A DNA stretch of 64,000 nucleotides from Symsagittifera roscoffensis (lineage: Eukaryota; Xenacoelomorpha; Acoela; Convolutidae): contig NC_087067.1 of NCBI RefSeq assembly GCF_963678635.1, positions 2,110,001-2,174,000 on the forward strand. The letters are read 5' to 3'. This document shows positions 34,641 to 44,989 of the stretch, in pieces. The stretch's first letter is position 1. Each line of letters begins with the position of its first letter. The translations under genes and the position numbers were made by a program. The notes beneath the pieces were generated by a model. That model was not told the DNA's origin, did no database searches, and saw only the letters and a list, made by a program, of their open reading frames with translations.

Positions 34641-35183
34641 ACAAGACTGCTCGTATCAGGGCCAAGCCCTGAATGTTCCGACTGCTTTTGAAGGTTTATG
34701 GAGCAGCAGTAATAACATAAAAACATTAAATGAAATTTAAAAAAAATAAAAAATTTTTATTCTAAATTTTGAAATTTTTTATGAAAATCATCCCCCCACA
34801 CGCCTTATAAAGTACAAAAAGATAGTTTTCGCTCCTCGTAACACATCAATTATGGCAAATAAGCTTCGTTCAACCAACTTGGAACGATTTATAAGACGGA
34901 TTAAATCTCCGCTTACGCGTTAATAGCGCGAACTATATCGCGCGTTAATTGTCCCAAATTGGTCAAAATGGCCAAAAAGGCAATATTTAAACCCTCATAA
35001 CTTTACGAAAAATAATCACAGGGGAAATATCTTTTCAAATTTAAGCTCAGGACAACAATACCTTTTGAATGATAAAAAATTCCGTCAAAAATGGCTAGTT
35101 AAAAAGTCGAAATTTGTGTGAAGAAAAAAAAACCCACCCCGAGCACAAATATTCCGTTACTTTCGTATCGAAAGTCAGAACAA
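34641..35183 (-). repeat. R5 element, left copy (543 bp)
   Basis: Inverted partner of 53035-53570. Near one end is hairpin CAGGGC-CAA-GCCCTG (34657-34671), near the other ACTTTCG-TAT-CGAAAGT (35159-35175), and in the middle GCGCGA-ACTATA-TCGCGC (34926-34943). Boundaries were set where similarity to the other copy stops. No frame is conserved between the copies. Strand is given relative to the right copy. Confidence 0.75.
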
Positions 35184-35534
35184 TAAACTTTCAAATTACA
35201 GAAATTTCAGATATAGTCTGTAGTTTTTATTTCAAAATAAACTCTTTTTTTGAAAAATAAGCAAAAACAATCTACCATATTATATACATGATATTTAAAA
35301 AACGGAAAATGAACCAACGAAAACAAGGACGAAAACCACGAATCCGAAAAAAATCAATTTTTCAAGAAATTTATTTGAAGAAAAAATACTTCATGAAATG
35401 AACTCCACCTAATAGGTACCTAACCTACATGATGGCAGTGTATTTATGTTTTCAAGAAAATGAGTATATTTACCATTTCTACGAAATTTTTCATTCTCTA
35501 AACAAGGTTATAAGCGAACCAAAAAAAACGTCTA

Positions 35535-35645
35535 GAACCCGGTTGCAATACCCTTGCTGACCGCAAAGGTAGTAATGTGCGGGAATCGAACCATTGACCC
35601 GGAGATTACGTATCACACGTCCTCGCAACTGCACCATGGTTGCTT
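35535..35645 (-). repeat. hairpin module joined to a well-kept tRNA-like element
   Basis: ACCCTTGC-TGACC-GCAAAGGT (35550-35570) directly precedes a minus-strand tRNA-like unit with A-box region TGGTGCAGTTGCGAGGACG, an arm ending GTAATCTCCGGG, and B-box GGTTCGATTCC (35582-35592). This is the cleanest pol III promoter pair in the window. The cloverleaf is imperfect, so SINE-like is preferred over a functional tRNA. Confidence 0.55.
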
Positions 35646-36149
35646 GACAATAGACAAACACTAGCCACCAGTACAGATAATATAATAGATGCTACAAAAA
35701 AACCAAAGCTAAGCAGCAAAATTCCACCAAATGAGCAATTTTATTTGCTAGTTGGATGAGAAAAAAAGGAATTTGTGAAATAATAGTAGTCTAGCAAGTA
35801 AGCTTGTGTAAAAACTATTCCAGAAATGGTTTATTCTACTTTATGGGTCTTGTATAGCCTTGTGTGACATCACAATTTGAGATAAGAGCCGTTTCAAAAC
35901 AACAAACTGAAGATTTATAAAGAATTTCCGGATAGTTAACTCGAGATGTGCACAAAACAATACGACAACAACAATATGTTAATTAAATCAATATAAAAAA
36001 TAAGAAAATCAAAACATGTAACAAAGTTGACAAAAAAACTGCTGAAAATTCTTTTGACTTCTTTGTAATTTCAATTTTCAACAAAAATTGTGATCGTATA
36101 TGACTATGTGCTACAAGCCTTTGTTTTGTTCCTGTCACACATTTGAAGC

Positions 36150-36240
36150 AAAGAAAAATGATCTTTTTAGTTTTTCTTATTTGTAAGGTCGAACTTTCTG
36201 TGCTACTTGCACGGTAACCAACCGCCTACTCTTATTTGAG
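36150..36240 (+). repeat. R3 family end fragment, right-half orientation
   Basis: GGTCGAACTTTCTGTGCTAC followed by TTGCACGGTAACC matches the ends at 43370 and 45410. It is the leftmost repeat in the orientation used by the right half. Confidence 0.45.
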
Positions 36241-36411
36241 ATGTAGTTAATGATAAGTTCAAATATACAATAAGTTTTCTTATGAACTTCTTTGAATAAA
36301 GCACTGAAATATGATTTTTCTATGCCCTTTTTCCGAAAATCTATCAGGAAAATTTCATCGTCTAACAATCGATCAAAAAGTTTTAATTTGATTTTTTTTT
36401 GACATCGACAG

Positions 36412-37097
36412 TTATTTTGTAACGACACATCTTAGATCCAGTTGATGTAAGAACTCACCAAGAATTGAACAAATCTCATCGTTCCTCAAATGAGCCAGGA
36501 CATCATTATTGTCAACATTATTTTCATTGGCATTCTCATCAGTACTTTTTTCTTCCACTACACCTTTAGGCGTGGACAGGAGTTCATTTGCAGATGCTTG
36601 TACTAAGCAATCCATTTCATCGTTTCCTGATTCGAAATCTTGGCTGTATAGTTCTTAAACAGAAAAACCTTTCAGGATCTATTTGATACCGCTCCCTGAA
36701 AAATCCTTTATTATAATATTCTAGAGTCCTTTATTATAATAATCTGGAATTATTCCAGCTTTAAGGAACAATTAACCCTAAGCTGAATACATTTTATACA
36801 TTGGATTAAGAACCTCACTTACTAAGGTTAGAGTTAAAATGTATCATTTCTAGTTCTTCTTCGTCCTGGTCAGAAATGATATCAACCAGGGATCCGAAGT
36901 CATCACTTCCGTCGTTATTGCCAGAAGTTTTCTGATCCTAAACATTTTAAGACATCGGTTTTCATTGGCGATTTAGCCATTGGGCGACCAATTTTACTGA
37001 CCTTAATATCGAGCACACAATCATATCGCTCATCGTCGAGTGATGCTTGTTCAAGAAGATGCAAAAGCTTAGGAACTTCTTGCTCAGATACTTGCAT
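36412..37097 (-). CDS. predicted three-exon acidic protein, 145 aa
   Basis: Exon A 37097-37002 (96 nt, ATG with an in-frame stop upstream), donor GTCAGT; 64-nt intron ending TGTTTAG; exon B 36937-36823 (115 nt), donor GTAAGTGAGG; 184-nt intron ending GCCAAG; exon C 36638-36412 (227 nt, stop TAA). Phases agree and the total is 146 codons. The product has a Leu/Glu-rich start (EQEVPKLLHLLEQASLDDE), an Asp/Glu-rich middle (DQDEEELEM), an Asn/Asp-rich stretch and a leucine-patterned end (EICSILGEFLHQLDL). I do not recognise a family. Caveats: the second acceptor is pyrimidine-poor, and a nearby CAG would close the frame. It could be a host gene or the acidic start of a transposase. Confidence 0.4.
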
Positions 37098-37504
37098 TGT
37101 TCCCAGTATATAACCGCTCTGATGTCAACCAGATCCACTCCTCGGACTCCCTCTTTTGCTCGGTAATTAAAAATCTTACTAAAATGCGCATGAATTACGG
37201 AAAATTTACATTTTTAAAAGGATTGTAACTTGATGAAATCCTGATTTCAACAATGCCAAATATCCGCAAGAGGGCGACTAAGAAATAACCTATTAATAAT
37301 TAATGGAAAAAAAAACATGAAAGTTCTGTTGAACCCCATCTCTCATTGAATCATACTGAAACTGGTTTTTAATCCTTGAAAATCAATGCACAGTATTGTA
37401 AAAATTCAAATTATTATGCTTTACATTTTCACTTTTTCGAAAGCAGGAGCGGGAATTTATTGGAAATGTTATAGCCTGTCTGAGAATTAGTAGACAGAGA
37501 CTCA

Positions 37505-37676
37505 ATGTCCGGCCGAACTAAAAAATGTACTGAAACAGTGCAGCGACTATCTAGACGAGCTATTAAGAAATTAGAACCAGTTTCTTCTATCAACAATTAT
37601 GATCTAATTCGATGAGTTGGTTTCGATAACTATGATATATTTGATGTACATGTTAACTATGAAACTCTAAAACTAA
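37505..37676 (+). pseudogene. exon-like frame with an internal TGA
   Basis: ATG at 37505 starts MSGRTKKCTETVQRLSRRA and continues to TGA at 37613-37615. The same frame then reads on as VGFDNYDIFDVHVNYETL to a strong donor (GTAAGTAATC at 37677). The even, protein-like composition on both sides of the TGA suggests a coding exon broken by one stop, or a recoded stop. The basic N-terminus recalls transposase starts. It diverges from the minus-strand model ending at 37097, with about 400 bp between them. Confidence 0.3.
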
Positions 37677-37679
37677 GTA

Positions 37680-39255
37680 AGTAATCTTATGAAACTAAAC
37701 TAGTGATTATGAAACTCTAAAAAAGCTTGTGCAAATGTTGGTTTTCTCCAGCTTCATTCCCTTACATCCGACTCTCTTTATTTTCTATCTACATTATTCT
37801 GTACTCTTCCATATCTAGTAAATTCCTCGGATTTTGACTGAATAATGTGATGAAGGGAGGCCTGACAGAAATCTTGGTTACTATGATGCTTTCGACCTTC
37901 TGATTATTTAAAAAAAACCTTAATTTGGTGATAAACTCAATATGGATTAGTAGTATTCATGGCGATTAAACGATAGCTTCAGTTAAGGAATAGACATTTG
38001 TCTTCTTGGAACAAATCAGTTCAGTTCATTCAGATCATATAGGCGATTTTTGTCTCTTTTGATCAGCTCGTTTTGTTGGTGATTTGTGATACATGTGGAG
38101 CAGTATCATAAGAAGATGTATCTGATGTAAATGTAGTAAATGACTTTATGCTGATGAATTCCATAGTCAATAGTTTCATGTATTTTGTCATAACGAGATT
38201 TGTTATTTTCTTTCGGCTGCTGACTTTTGCTTCATCGTCGAAAATTGTTCCTGATTTTTTGGTTTTCTGTAAAGCAGAGTGGATCTTAAAAGGATCGAAA
38301 AGGTACAACAATCCTGGTATCTAAGCGATTGGGATATAAAGAACAACTAAAAAGATTGTCGCTTCTACCCTTGTCACTTTACCACGAAATGCACTCTGAT
38401 TTTTTTTATTGAAATAATCAAACGCAGATTCAACATCGAGTGGAAACCGTTTGTCGAAATAAGCGAAACACCGCAAAATACACGAGCTAGCGAGTTGAAA
38501 GTATATAAAACAAAATTAATGACAAAAATAAAACAAGATAGAGATTTCTATTCTTGAGGAGTTTTCCTTGCAAATGCTATTGGTCAAAAAATAGGCCTAA
38601 ATTTAGACGAAATAAATCATCCAAAAAGCAAAAAAGCAGAATTATATAACAGTTATTTCGAATCGGAATTTAATCTCGAAGCTGTCAAAAGCTGTAGAAA
38701 CCAACACAAACTCAAATGATCTTTGGCAAAACTTAATATCCGTTGGGCGTTTGCCCTTATTTCTGTTTTAGAATTATTATTATTATTATTAAGTAGAGTT
38801 CTTATACATTTATATTGTTTTCAATGAGATTCTTCGTTAAGCTTATCATTTTTTTGGTCCATTTAAATGCAGATGTGTGCATGTTTTTCGAGTCTAAGTG
38901 GACTTCCCGACCAGACTATTTGCTTACGTTATCTCCACAGCTAATTAATCATATAAAAATCTCTCAAATACGATAAAAAACAATTCTTTTGGGTCACCAC
39001 CTGAGAAGAATCAGTAGCCAAAGCGATTCTACCCATATCAACAGGCTCAAATCTTCTTGTGGTCGTGGTCAGTCAGCCTCCATTAGACATACTGAAGACG
39101 TACACAGATGATCTCGTTCACTTGACCTTCAACTCTAGAAAACACCAGCTGCGGCTTGAAGAGTGTGACCCACGCATTTCAATGTGAAAAGACTAGACTA
39201 GACTATAAACTTCAAAAAATAGGCGGTTGGTTGCGGCTTATTGAATTTGCCCTGA
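37680..39255. other. mostly single-copy DNA upstream of NTHL1
   Basis: Contains an (ATT)n microsatellite (38771-38793) and a short GGGC-GTTT-GCCC hairpin just before it. The 5' end of NTHL1 and its promoter should lie in the last few hundred bases, but no specific element is recognisable. Confidence 0.3.
38063..38311 (-). CDS. weak exon candidate, unknown protein
   Basis: An 82-codon open minus frame reads MLYLFDPFKIHSALQKTKK and continues Lys/Ser/Thr-rich to a TGA. An acceptor-like ATACCAG lies just upstream (about 38325). No family is recognised and no joining exon is evident. It may belong to the same decayed unit as the frame at 37505, or be chance. Confidence 0.18.
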   Translation of the reverse strand: MLYLFDPFKIHSALQKTKKSGTIFDDEAKVSSRKKITNLVMTKYMKLLTMEFISIKSFTTFTSDTSSYDTAPHVSQITNKTS

Positions 39256-39257
39256 TC

Positions 39258-40049
39258 ATGAAAAGGGCTAGAAAATTGTCGCCTGTAAGTGCCTCCGAAC
39301 ACAATTTCGTAGTTAAAAATAGATGCAGCGTCAAAGACAAGATTATTGAGCCAGTTGAAAGAGCGTGGACGCCAAGTAACTGGCAGGATCTATATAGTGG
39401 AATTTCTAGAATGAGATCAGCAGTTGCAGCGCCTGTGGATACAATGGGCTGTGACATTATTAGAAGCGTAGATTACGATGAAAAAACCAATCGATACCAC
39501 GTTTTGGTCTCTCTCATGCTGTCCAGTCAAACAAAAGATGAAGTTAACAATGCAGCAATGGAACGATTGCTGCAGCACGGTCTTACTCCTACCAGAGTTA
39601 GCAGTACCAATGAAGATGAATTGGGAAGTTTAATCAAGCCTGTCAGTTTTTGGCGAACGAAAGCGAAGCATATCAAGCAGGCCACTGAGATATGCTGCAG
39701 TCAGTACAATTCTGACATTCCTCCTGACTTAGAGGGATTACTTGCTCTCCCCGGTGTAGGCCCTAAGATGGCCTATCTTGCCATGAGCTGTGCATGGAAG
39801 AAGATAGTGGGAATAGGAGTAGATGTGCATGTTCACAGAATTAGCAATAGACTGCAATGGGTGCCGAAACCTACCAAAACTCCAGAGCAAACGCGACTAG
39901 AGCTGGAAAGTTGGCTTCCACAACAATACTGGGGCGAGGTCAACCATATGTTGGTCGGTTTCGGACAAACTGTTTGTCTACCAAAGAAGCCCAAATGCAG
40001 TGAATGTGCAATAAACAACCTATGTCCATCTGCTTTTAAAACTAAATGA
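39258..40049 (+). CDS. NTHL1: endonuclease III-like DNA glycosylase/AP lyase (NTHL1)
   Basis: Bifunctional glycosylase that removes oxidised pyrimidines and nicks the abasic site, starting base-excision repair in nucleus and mitochondria. From ATG 39258 the product is 263 aa. It shows MLSSQTKDEV (helical core), the helix-hairpin-helix LPGVGPKMA with catalytic Lys at about 170, VDVHVHR with catalytic Asp at about 189, and a C-terminal [4Fe-4S] loop with Cys at about 240, 247, 250 and 256 in C-x6-C-x2-C-x5-C spacing. The ATG is followed by KRARK, a possible nuclear signal. The frame is open upstream to a TTG at 39156, so an upstream exon or longer N-terminus (human is about 304-312 aa) cannot be excluded. 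It is complete and intronless over the whole conserved domain, although other genes here have introns. A possible poly(A) signal AATAAA is at 40193. Confidence 0.95.
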   Translation: MKRARKLSPVSASEHNFVVKNRCSVKDKIIEPVERAWTPSNWQDLYSGISRMRSAVAAPVDTMGCDIIRSVDYDEKTNRYHVLVSLMLSSQTKDEVNNAAMERLLQHGLTPTRVSSTNEDELGSLIKPVSFWRTKAKHIKQATEICCSQYNSDIPPDLEGLLALPGVGPKMAYLAMSCAWKKIVGIGVDVHVHRISNRLQWVPKPTKTPEQTRLELESWLPQQYWGEVNHMLVGFGQTVCLPKKPKCSECAINNLCPSAFKTK

Positions 40050-40144
40050 AAGAACTCAAGAGCGCATCAAACCTTTGTTTGCGCGAATCAAATTTCTGTT
40101 GTTATGTATAAATGAAATCGTACATTCATTACCCTTGCGATTAC

Positions 40145-40450
40145 CTGGAGTATTATAACGGGTAAAGAGTATTTCAACGATTTCAAAAACTCAATAAATT
40201 CCACAAAAGTTTTGGCAATGCTATTCCTTGTTGTCACGGGCGGCCATTTTTTTAAAGTTTGATTAACGCTTTGACCGCACAGGAAGGCGGATGTAGACTC
40301 AGCTTTGTCTTGATAATCGAAAATGGGATATGGAAGTTCTGGGTTAGTCATAAAATTTTGAAACAATACTTCTGCAGTCAAAATTTTTTCTTGGCACACG
40401 TTTAAAAAGTCCTTATATTGTTGGTCTGTTAAAAGGCCACAATCTTGCAA
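40145..40450 (-). CDS. possible exon tail-to-tail with NTHL1, unknown protein
   Basis: An open minus frame from about 40450 (no ATG; an AG-ending acceptor CCTTGCAAG is adjacent) to a good donor CTCCAG/GTAATC at 40145. It encodes about 100 residues: DCGLLTDQQYKDFLNVCQEK, a helical-looking middle, FLCGQSVNQTLKKWPP, and IAKTFVEFIEFLKSLKYSLP. The amphipathic, Leu/Phe-rich pattern looks protein-like. I do not recognise the family. Which AG is used, and whether it is transcribed, are unknown. Confidence 0.3.
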
Positions 40451-40539
40451 GGGTTGAAAAGTTTACTCAAGTCGACGTTTCAAAATCTGTTGGAGCGCAA
40501 AATCTGTTTTCCTATCTTCGCTGTATTCCTAAATACGGT

Positions 40540-41725
40540 AAAATTTTTGTTTCACAATTTACCTAGCTCAATTTGAAATTCTGAACCCTATAGTGGGGTG
40601 CTGTCAATGTGCACTCCGAGGTTGCAAATCTGGCGTCCGAGTTTGACTGCTCAAATCCTTTTGGTTTTCGAAATAAGGCTTTTTTATGATTTAAATTTTT
40701 TTGTTAAACAAAATTAACATATAAAAAACTAGCCGAACTTGAAAATCTCAAGCCTAAAGTAGGATGCTGTCTGGGTGCACTCAGAGGTTGCAAATCGTGG
40801 TCCAAGTATGACTGCTTTAATTCATTTGATTTTAAAGTTTTTTCTTTTTTAAAAGTTATATATGAAACAAACTAACCGAACATGAAATTCTCGACTGTAT
40901 AATGGGGCGCTGTGAGGCTACATTCAGAGGTTGCAAATCGGGTGGCCAAGTGTAACTGCCCAAAACCCTCTGGTTTTCGAGATATTGCGTTTTTTTTGTT
41001 TTTCCAATATATTTTTTTCAACAAACGAATAAAAAAAAAGAATTCGAACTTGAAATTCTCAACCCTATGGTAGGATGCTGTCACATTACACTCAGAGGTT
41101 GCAAATATGGCGTCCAAGTATGACTGCTCTAATTCATTTGGTTTTCGAGATAGGGCGTTTTTTTATGATTTTTTTAAAAATAAAATAATAAAAAAACTAA
41201 CCGAACTCGAAATTCTCAACCCTGGGTGGTCTCAGGGAACACTCAGAAGTTGCAAATCTGGCTTCCAAATATCTCTGCTCAAATCTTTTTCGTTCTCCAG
41301 ATATGGCGTTTATTATGATTTTTTAAAATGTTTTGCAAAAAAGTTGAATATAAAAAAAATATCCGAACTTGCATTTCTCAGCCTTACGGCGGGGTATTGT
41401 CAAATACTTTTCAGCGTCCTTATCCGGCCTCCAATTATGACTGCTCTAATTCTTTTGGTTCCCGAGATTTGGCGATTTTTTCCATTTTTTTTAAAAAAAC
41501 TTGACTGAAAAAACCGATATTGAAATTCTCAAACATAATGGTGAGGTTTTGTCAGGGGACACTGTCAGGGTACAAATCTAGCCACTTTTAAAAAGAACTA
41601 ATAGAAAGTAAAATTTTCAACCCTATGGTGAGATGCTGTCAGGGTACATTATAGGGTAACAAATCTCCCTCTAATTTCATGTGCTCAAATGATTTTGGTT
41701 TTCGAGATATGGCGTGTTTTTTAAA
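40540..41725 (-). repeat. R2 core units, inverted array of about eight
   Basis: The R2 core phrase appears reversed (GAAATTCTCAACCCTATGG, then GGATGCTGTCAGGGT, then CAGAGGTTGCAAATC, TGACTGCTCAAATC, GGTTTTCGAGATATGGCG). Repeats near 40575, 40748, 40890, 41060, 41220, 41378, 41530 and 41618. Neither the terminal hairpin nor the right module is attached. The 133-codon plus frame at 41107 and the minus frame at 40872 are repeat. Confidence 0.65.
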
Positions 41726-41729
41726 ATAG

Positions 41730-42430
41730 GAACCCCTGATGATGAGCCCAGTTTATCTTCACGGTTAGATTAAATGTCGCTGTTTTGGTACATGGTTTCG
41801 GAAGCTCTTTTTACGTTTAAAGATCTATTTGAAGCAACGTAGGTTCTAAGTTTCTAAACCATTATTACTACCGTTTCTTTTAGTTTTTTTTTAAGAATAA
41901 TTATGACCAGAATGTTAATGTATCAACTTAAATTAGACCACTATATTTTCAGAAGAGACGGTGTGATAGCATGTCCCGTCATCTTGCTGTACATCGACAA
42001 CAGCAGTATCCTTAAGTTTTTACTGCATATTATGCGATAGCAAGCTCAAAATTGAAATAATTCAATGGATAGTTAATACTCGGCGGCAAAGTAGAAACCG
42101 CAAGAGCCGATGTATTTTTTTGTGCATGAAAGCAATTGCTAGTAAGGTTCGTCCGAAGTATCGGAATGTATCGTTCAAGAAATGCTTAGGAACTATCGTA
42201 AAAGATGTAACTCAAGGATACCACCATCCTAAGGGGTCAATTAGTGTAGAAAATTGAAGCCTTAGTGGTCGTGATTCGGATTCCATCAAAAAATACAACT
42301 TTGTCCCAGTTTCGACAAAATTAGTCTGAAATTTTCAGTTTTCAGACCAAATGACAATAAGTGGCTGAATTCTCATTTCCAGTGCAATTTTTTACATTGT
42401 TTTAGCTTTTATAACAATTCACTCTTGCAG
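41730..42430. other. stretch without recognised feature
   Basis: No open frame or repeat that I can support. Confidence 0.3.
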
Positions 42431-43440
42431 GTGTTAAGTGTCAATGATTGTAGTTTGTGTTGATAACCCGAAAATACATCGTGTTGATTTATATCCGTTT
42501 TGTTTCGATCATTTGAAAAATGGGGAGGAACTTTGTATTTGGGTGTGTTGTAGTTTTTTTGTGTTGCACGCTAAATCAGGTGCCATAATTAATCATCGGA
42601 ATGGGTCGAGTGATGAATCATAATGAAGCCCATCCAGTCGTGATTCCAACGACATGAAAATGTTTTGAACAAATTTTCTCTGTGTCGAGAAGAACCGGTG
42701 TAAAATTTTTGATTTTTGGTCTTGTTTTGAGCGAATAAGATGAGCGAGGAAGCTTCTTTGTTTTTCAACCAAATATTTTACCACAATTAATCATCCAATT
42801 GCTTTGAGTGATATTTCATATTATAGCCCTTTCAATCCTGATTTGAACAACATTGAAATTTTGCGAAAATTTGTCCCAGTTTCAGTCAATTTCGAGTTTC
42901 AGTCAATTTTGAGCGATTAAAGCAAACGAGCAGGCTTATCAAAGAAGGATAAGCCATGAAACTTAGGTAAAAATAGTTTTGAAGTTTTTAGCGCCATTTT
43001 TGATTAAAAAATTTCGATACCAGACAATTTCGAGTTTCGATACTAGACAATTTCGATGCTGGACAATTTCTAGTTCCAGCCAATTTCGAGCGTTTAAAGC
43101 AAACGAGCAGGCTTATCAAAGAAGGATCAGCCATAAAACTTAATAAAAATATTTTTGAAGTTTTAAGCGCCATTTGTGAATAAAAAAAGTTTCAAAAACT
43201 CAAAACAATGTTTTTTTAGCCATTTTTTGACAAAATCTGATATGCCTACGTTTCTGTGGCTGTCGAATATATCTATATTTCAAGTTTTTAAATCCTTTGA
43301 TCACACCACGAAAAAAAAACATTTATTAAGAAAAACATTTAAAAAAATTGGATGTAATTTTGGAAGTATATGGTCAGAAAATTCTGTGCTATTTGCACAG
43401 CAACCGGCTATTCTTGTTTTTTTTTATAGAAAACATTAAG
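42430..43440 (+). repeat. R3 family, long copy with internal duplication
   Basis: Runs ATGGGGAGGAACTTTGTATT (42521), ATCATCGGAATGGGTCGAG (42591), TGTGTCGAGAAGAACCGG (42680), to GGTCAGAAAATTCTGTGC (43371) and AACCGGCTATTCTTG. A ~100-bp block (GAGCGATTAAAGCAAACGAG...AGCGCCATTT) is duplicated at 42911 and 43087, separated by GACAATTTCGA repeats. Confidence 0.6.
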
Positions 43441-43737
43441 AGCCTAATTTTATTTTTTTTTGTGTTCGGTTGCTAATTTATTACTTTTACTTTGGTTAGC
43501 CTTGAATGGATTTTTAATCGTCGACCTCAAGTCGTAGTCTACTAACAATCATTATAACGGCTGGTGAAAGCCATATAAGGTTTGTGGAACAAGACTGATG
43601 AAACAGTACTGGGAATTTTTCACCTCCACCTTTTGGACTAATACATCAAGTACTTAGCAAGTTTTATGTATTTTTACTATGCTATGCTCTATGCTATTTT
43701 TCTTGCTATGCTCTATATTCTTCCATATTGATATGGG

Positions 43738-44930
43738 TTGGGTACTGCGTCTTTTGGTTCGCACACAACGAGTGTTAGAGTCGAGAATCCGCAATGGTTC
43801 CTGAGAAGGCGATTCCAAGTTGAACTTGCAAGCACACATTTACAAACGCCTCCGATCTCTCAAGAGGCGCAGAGTGAACAGAAAATCAGTGTTTTTGATC
43901 AGAAGAAGTTCAGGACGGGCTTGAAATTCCTCGTATTACTACTTATTGTCCGAAATCTAACCAAACCCAGGCATCAGTGATCAAAAATGCTAACCATGTT
44001 ATGTTCTGCTCTGCCGCTCACAATACTGCTGCGGTTGGATCCATTTGAAATGCAGCGGCTTCATTTTAACAACACCACAGACACTCCTACTGCACAAACT
44101 CTTACTACTACAAACTATTACACAAAGACGCCTACGCACCGGTCACTCTACACCCAACACCGCTCATCGACTGACCACCTACTCAATCTCCCACTCACAC
44201 TAGACCGCCAACATCACAATCACATGCAACCCATTTCCCGGTCCACATCTCAATGTAAGACGCTCCACATTAACCAGAATCCCGGTCCAAAAGACCACAA
44301 ACCGTCACTAAAGAACTTCCCTTCACCAAACCGCTACACTCAATACTCAAAACAATCAATTTCCTTACTCGAAATCCGCGAGAAACGGTCCACATAACTC
44401 TATCATCCCCATGACTTTCCTAACAGTTTTAGTTTGTTGGAATGGAATTGCAACGGCATCGGTGGTAAGGCACCTGATCTTGCCCTCTGCGTAGAAACAA
44501 TCAAGATCCTTAGCAACAGCAAAATTCCCTTTCTTGTTAACAATAATTTTGTCTGCAACGACCTCGAAAAACGTTTGAGGACTCCTATATGCAATAGCCA
44601 AAGCTACTCCCTGCGAAACCGCACTCCCAACTCCAATTAGAATCTCAGAAATTAAACACCATCACTGAAGATGGAGAAATCTCCTTGACTAACTTCTACA
44701 TAATTCCTCGATACTCATGCCCCAAGGCTAACAAGGAGGTTTATACCACCTAATACTTGACTCAAAAGGACTAGTATTCGGCGATGCCATGCCAACGCTC
44801 ACAGTTCCCTCTGGAATTACAGAATTCCCGAAGACGATAGAGGACTACTGAAATCGGACGAAAGAACGGCTACCTATATCGCTCTCAACTCGGAAGAACA
44901 AACCCGCTCACTCAATTCACAAGAAACTTC
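43738..44930 (+). pseudogene. 5' part of a decayed LINE with AP-endonuclease domain
   Basis: An open frame 43987-44397 holds an NPGP tetrapeptide (44278-44289, in HINQNPGPKDHK), then a stop. In other frames the endonuclease start LEWNCNGIGGKAPDLAL (from about 44431) and, after more shifts, NAHSSLWNYRIPEDDRGLL (about 44795-44855) match the APE-type pattern of CR1/L2/jockey-class elements (WN-x-NG/RG, then G-D-x-NAH-x-x-W...rG-x-L). Several frameshifts and stops show it is dead. No RT domain follows: R3 sequence begins at about 44990. The Thr/Tyr/His-rich leader is typical of poorly conserved ORF starts. Confidence 0.6.
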
Positions 44931-44989
44931 CTCCCATTCTGTCTCCTTCGAATCACAGACTATTGCCCTATTTTTTTTTAATTCTTCCG

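Noticed and set aside
35550-35570. Rho-independent-type terminator
   Set aside because: The hairpin lacks a T-run and the sequence is eukaryotic; it belongs to a dispersed module.
41107-41508. 133-codon plus frame in the 41-kb array
   Set aside because: It spans consecutive R2 core units; similar frames arise in other R2 units on either strand.
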